The notes beneath the pieces are model-generated. The model was not told where the DNA came from. It searched no databases and worked only from the letters and a program-made list of their open reading frames with translations. Shown piece after piece: positions 5,751-8,015 of a stretch of DNA of 8,015 nt. The stretch is taken from NCBI GenBank assembly GCA_946541285.1, contig CAMNJG010000054.1, positions 1 through 8,015 on the forward strand, given 5' to 3'. Positions within the stretch are counted from its first letter, which is position 1. Each line of letters begins with the position of its first letter. The position numbers and the translations under genes are program-made. Origin of the DNA: an uncultured Clostridia bacterium. Lineage in GTDB: Bacteria; Bacillota; Clostridia; Peptostreptococcales; Anaerovoracaceae.

Positions 5751-7157
5751 ATGAATCCGAAAAAACACGAGATGCCTTCTCAGGCACCGGAAGTCAGAGC
5801 ACATAATTTCAACGAAGTCGCCCTGGGATACACCGCGGAAATCGCGATCGAGGAAGCGAAGCGCTGCCTGGAGTGCAAGAACCGTCCGTGCGTTTCCGCC
5901 TGCCCGGTCCAGATCCAGATCCCGGAATTTATCCATGAGATCAAGGAAGGAAACTTTGACAGAGCCTATGATGTCATCTACCAGTCTTCCTCCCTGCCGG
6001 CGGTCTGCGGCAGAGTCTGTCCGCAGGAAACCCAGTGCGAATCCAAATGCACCATGGGCATCAAATTCGAACCGGTCGGCATCGGCCGTCTGGAACGTTT
6101 CGTCGCCGACTGGCACAATGACAACACCTGCGAAAATCCGCTGAAACCGGAACCAAAAGGACACAAAGTCGCCATCATCGGTTCCGGCCCGTCCGGACTG
6201 ACCTGCGCGGGCGACCTGGCCAAAAAGGGATACGAAGTGACCGTCTTTGAAGCCCTGCACGCAGCCGGCGGCGTCCTGGTTTACGGCATCCCGGAATTCC
6301 GTCTGCCAAAAGCCATCGTGGCCCAGGAAGTCGAAGCCCTGAAGCAGTGGGGCGTCACGGTCGAAACGGATGTCGTCGTCGGCAAGACCCTCACCATCGA
6401 TGAAATCTTCGACATGGGCTTCGAAGCCATCTTCATCGGCTCCGGCGCCGGCCTGCCGAATTTCATGCACATTCCTGGGGAATCGCTGAAAACAGTTTAT
6501 TCCGCCAACGAATTCCTGACCCGCTCCAATCTGATGAAAGCCTATAAAGACAAGCCGACCACCCCGATCATGAAGGGTGGCAACGTAGCAGTTGTCGGCG
6601 GCGGCAATGTGGCGATGGACGCTGCCAGAACCGCCCTGCGGCTTGGCGCGGACAACGTATATATCGTTTACCGTCGTTCCATGGACGAGCTCCCGGCCCG
6701 TAAAGAAGAGGTAGAGCACGCGGTAGAAGAAGGCATCCAGTTCAACCTGCTGATGAATCCGGTGGAGATCCTCGGCTACAATAACCCGGATGACCCGCGT
6801 GACCCGAAGAACGGCAACGTCACTGCCATCCGCTGCATCCGTATGGAGCTTGGCGAACCGGATGAAAAGGGCAGAAGAAGACCGGTGGAAATCCCTGGTT
6901 CGGAATTTGAAATTCCGGTGGATACCGTGGTCATCGCCATCGGTACCAGCCCGAACCCTCTGATCAAAAAGACCACGAAGGGCCTGGAAGTCAACAAGCG
7001 CGGCGGTATCATCGTCGATGAGGACGGCCTGACCTCCCGTGAAGGCGTCTATGCCGGCGGCGACGCGGTCACCGGCGCAGCCACCGTTATCTCAGCGATG
7101 GGTGCCGGTAAAACAGCCGCAGCGGCAATCGACAAGTACCTGAGCGGGAAAGAATAG
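5751..7157 (+). CDS. nfnB: NfnB-type large subunit, GltD-like FAD/NADPH iron-sulfur protein
   Basis: The 468-residue protein has the length and order of NfnB. An N-terminal ferredoxin-like part has two cysteine sets, Cys39/42/47/51 (CLECKNRPC then SACP) and Cys86/90/96/100, for two [4Fe-4S] clusters. An FAD site follows at IIGSGPSGL (142-150), an NADP site at VVGGGNVAMDAAR (281-293) and the closing FAD motif GVYAGGDAVTGAATV (432-446). With NfnA it is predicted to bifurcate electrons in the cytoplasm: NADPH oxidation at its flavin coupled to reduction of ferredoxin and NAD+, or the reverse. GGAGG lies just upstream of the ATG in the 14-base gap. Automated tools often call this family glutamate synthase small subunit. 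No large glutamate synthase subunit is adjacent, and the NfnA partner argues against that role. Sulfide dehydrogenase SudA remains an alternative. Confidence 0.9.
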   Translation: MNPKKHEMPSQAPEVRAHNFNEVALGYTAEIAIEEAKRCLECKNRPCVSACPVQIQIPEFIHEIKEGNFDRAYDVIYQSSSLPAVCGRVCPQETQCESKCTMGIKFEPVGIGRLERFVADWHNDNTCENPLKPEPKGHKVAIIGSGPSGLTCAGDLAKKGYEVTVFEALHAAGGVLVYGIPEFRLPKAIVAQEVEALKQWGVTVETDVVVGKTLTIDEIFDMGFEAIFIGSGAGLPNFMHIPGESLKTVYSANEFLTRSNLMKAYKDKPTTPIMKGGNVAVVGGGNVAMDAARTALRLGADNVYIVYRRSMDELPARKEEVEHAVEEGIQFNLLMNPVEILGYNNPDDPRDPKNGNVTAIRCIRMELGEPDEKGRRRPVEIPGSEFEIPVDTVVIAIGTSPNPLIKKTTKGLEVNKRGGIIVDEDGLTSREGVYAGGDAVTGAATVISAMGAGKTAAAAIDKYLSGKE

Positions 7158-7185
7158 AAACAAGAATCATCACTCACCAGCAGAT

Positions 7186-7218
7186 TCCGGCAGAAGCATC
7201 GTCTTTTGCCGGATTTTT
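7186..7218 (+). terminator. Intrinsic terminator of nfnAB
   Basis: An 11-bp stem (TCCGGCAGAAG with CTTTTGCCGGA, one G-U pair) closes a six-base loop and is followed at once by TTTTT. It begins 28 bases after the nfnB stop. This is a clear Rho-independent terminator. Confidence 0.88.
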
Positions 7219-7253
7219 ACGTCCGGCCACCGGATTTCTGACCGTTTTTCAGT

Positions 7254-7299
7254 AAAAAATACAGACCGGAGATACCCTCAGGGCACTCCGGTCTGTATT
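7254..7299 (-). terminator. Strong intrinsic terminator, minus strand
   Basis: A perfect 14-bp stem (AATACAGACCGGAG with CTCCGGTCTGTATT) closes a 14-base loop that itself contains CCC/GGG. On the minus strand the stem runs into TTTTTT, of which two bases are paired. It faces transcripts coming from the small gene at 7493-7798. On the plus strand no T-run follows. Confidence 0.75.
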
Positions 7300-7339
7300 G
7301 TGAATTCGTTTGAGTTTTTGAGTTTTGGAGAGATCTATG

Positions 7340-7382
7340 AAAAACTGTACAGACTGAAAGCTGATCGACTTTCAATCTGTAC
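7340..7382 (-). terminator. First candidate terminator after the 101-aa gene
   Basis: GTACAGA/TCTGTAC and TGAAAG/CTTTCA form a 14-position stem with one mismatch and an eight-base loop (7347-7382). On the minus strand TTTTT follows two bases after the stem (7340-7344). With the hairpin at 7254-7299 it makes two successive stops about 110 and 190 bases after the gene end. Confidence 0.55.
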
Positions 7383-7492
7383 TGGTATACTAACACCGCT
7401 ATGTGACGATTTGGTGTTGAAAACCTATATGAATTGTGATTGTTCCGTTTTTTCCGGCAGACCGGTATGTTTCCACGAACAATAACCTGAAA
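7383..7492. other. Intergenic stretch without a recognised gene
   Basis: Between the terminator hairpins and the stop of the small gene there is only a weak AACACC/GGTGTT pairing. An open frame starting with GTG at 7300 crosses both hairpins, has no ribosome binding site and is not accepted as a gene. Confidence 0.5.
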
Positions 7493-7798
7493 TCAGAAAC
7501 GGATCGTATAATCAGCGTAGTAGCCCTCCGGGTCCGGTGCCTGATGCCAGGTATAATCCATGACCAGCTTGCAGCGGCCATTATCCAGGATCAGACGTTC
7601 CCAGTAATCCGGATCATTCGCGGAGTTGCCATTGGAGCGTTCCACTTCCGCGACCTGCCACATCCCGAAGGTTTCCATCTTGACCGGCTGGCCCTTGCCC
7701 TGACGTTCCTCAAAATCCGCCTGTGCCTCGGCTTTCTTCTCATAGACCTTCATATCCATGTCGATGCTTTCCAGAAAAACTACATATACTTCATCCAT
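7493..7798 (-). CDS. Uncharacterised acidic protein of 101 residues
   Basis: I do not recognise this family. The ATG at 7798 gives a protein starting MDEVYVVFLE and ending YYADYTIRF. It is soluble, acidic and rich in aromatic residues near the end (YWERL, DYTWHQ), with a charged, probably helical centre (about residues 18-33). There is no signal peptide, membrane segment or cysteine pair. A longer frame begins at ATG 7843, but that codon has no ribosome binding site and lies only about 11 nt from the predicted transcript start. ATG 7798 has AGAGGAG (7806-7812) seven bases away. It is convergent with nfnB, has its own promoter at 7861-7889 and two candidate terminators, and so is a single-gene transcript. 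Clean control signals make it a likely real gene; its function is unknown. Confidence 0.72.
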   Translation of the reverse strand: MDEVYVVFLESIDMDMKVYEKKAEAQADFEERQGKGQPVKMETFGMWQVAEVERSNGNSANDPDYWERLILDNGRCKLVMDYTWHQAPDPEGYYADYTIRF

Positions 7799-7805
7799 TG
7801 TCCTT

Positions 7806-7812
7806 CTCCTCT
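7806..7812 (-). promoter_or_regulatory. Ribosome binding site that sets the start of the 101-aa protein
   Basis: AGAGGAG on the minus strand stands seven bases before ATG 7798. The upstream ATG at 7843 has nothing comparable, so the shorter protein is preferred. Confidence 0.65.
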
Positions 7813-7860
7813 CTTCTGTACGTTTCCCCGCGTCCTGCGGCATTATCAGTTGTTGTACTG

Positions 7861-7889
7861 ATTATATACCCATCTGACTAAAACATCAA
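7861..7889 (-). promoter_or_regulatory. Near-consensus promoter of the 101-aa gene
   Basis: On the minus strand TTGATG (7884-7889) and a perfect TATAAT (7861-7866) are exactly 17 bases apart. Transcription should begin near 7854, giving a leader of about 55 nt. This is the best housekeeping-type promoter in the window. Repeat copy B ends 38 bases upstream of its -35. Confidence 0.75.
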
Positions 7890-7927
7890 TGTTTCTTCCG
7901 CAGTCTGTCCGGAATCCCGTTTCTCCA

Positions 7928-8013
7928 CGTTACAAGTCAGCGATCGGCCAGAATCATATAAGAAAACGCTGCTTATAGCAGTATCACAGTTTTGGGGACA
8001 GCCTTTTCAAAAC
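7928..8013 (-). repeat. Dispersed ~90-bp repeat, copy B (may continue past the window)
   Basis: This is the inverted partner of 4585-4677. It contains a compact hairpin, CTGCT/AGCAG with a three-base loop, where copy A has the duplicated GATGCCCTTA unit. It points toward the 101-aa gene, as copy A points toward nfnA. Because the window ends two bases after the match, whether a larger mobile element lies beyond cannot be seen. Confidence 0.75.
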
Positions 8014-8015
8014 GT

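Noticed and set aside
5068..6719. Long minus-strand open frames (239 and 351 codons) opposite nfnAB
   Set aside because: They mirror the codon structure of nfnA and nfnB, whose cofactor motifs are complete. The odd composition of the reverse frames fits antisense shadows.
7300..7485. Possible 61-aa plus-strand gene
   Set aside because: It starts at a GTG without a ribosome binding site, right after one hairpin, and runs through the other; both hairpins are better explained as terminators.
4585..8013. Composite transposon carrying nfnAB
   Set aside because: The repeats are inverted and bracket the block, but no transposase, target duplication or compositional shift is visible, and the enclosed genes look native.

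Overview
The window looks like chromosomal DNA of an anaerobic, low-to-mid-GC Firmicute, probably a gut Erysipelotrichia or Clostridia relative. The pointers are strong AAGGAGG-type ribosome binding sites, an OmpR-type two-component pair, an EF-G-like GTPase of the kind seen in Firmicutes, and an NfnAB-type flavin/iron-sulfur oxidoreductase typical of fermentative anaerobes. This placement is inferred from gene content only.

Left part, minus strand. A sensor histidine kinase (1-1188, cut by the window start) follows its OmpR-family response regulator (1265-1942) in one operon. Upstream, 1943-2332 holds candidate regulator promoters, a pair of tandem 15-mers touching a -35 box, and a GC-rich multi-helix RNA-like structure ending in a T-run at 2163-2267. 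That structure lies just after the next minus-strand gene, an EF-G-like translational GTPase (2333-4288), and is probably its transcript end.

Middle. The 4289-4851 gap separates divergent genes. It has a good minus-strand promoter with a leader of about 160 nt for the GTPase, a plus-strand promoter for the genes to the right, and one copy (A) of a dispersed ~90 bp repeat.

Right part. nfnA (4852-5736) and nfnB (5751-7157) form a plus-strand operon. Together they are predicted to couple NADH, ferredoxin and NADP+ through two FADs and three Fe-S clusters. The operon ends at a clear intrinsic terminator (7186-7218). A convergent minus-strand gene for an unrecognised acidic 101-residue protein (7493-7798) has a near-consensus promoter (7861-7889) and two candidate terminators (7340-7382, 7254-7299). 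Repeat copy B (7928-8013) lies upstream of it, inverted relative to copy A.

The genes are individually of known families apart from the 101-aa protein. The least explained signals are the multi-helix structure behind the GTPase gene, the altered GTPase motifs, and the inverted pair of repeats. Each repeat sits the same distance (37-38 bp) upstream of a promoter and has the same orientation as the gene it precedes.
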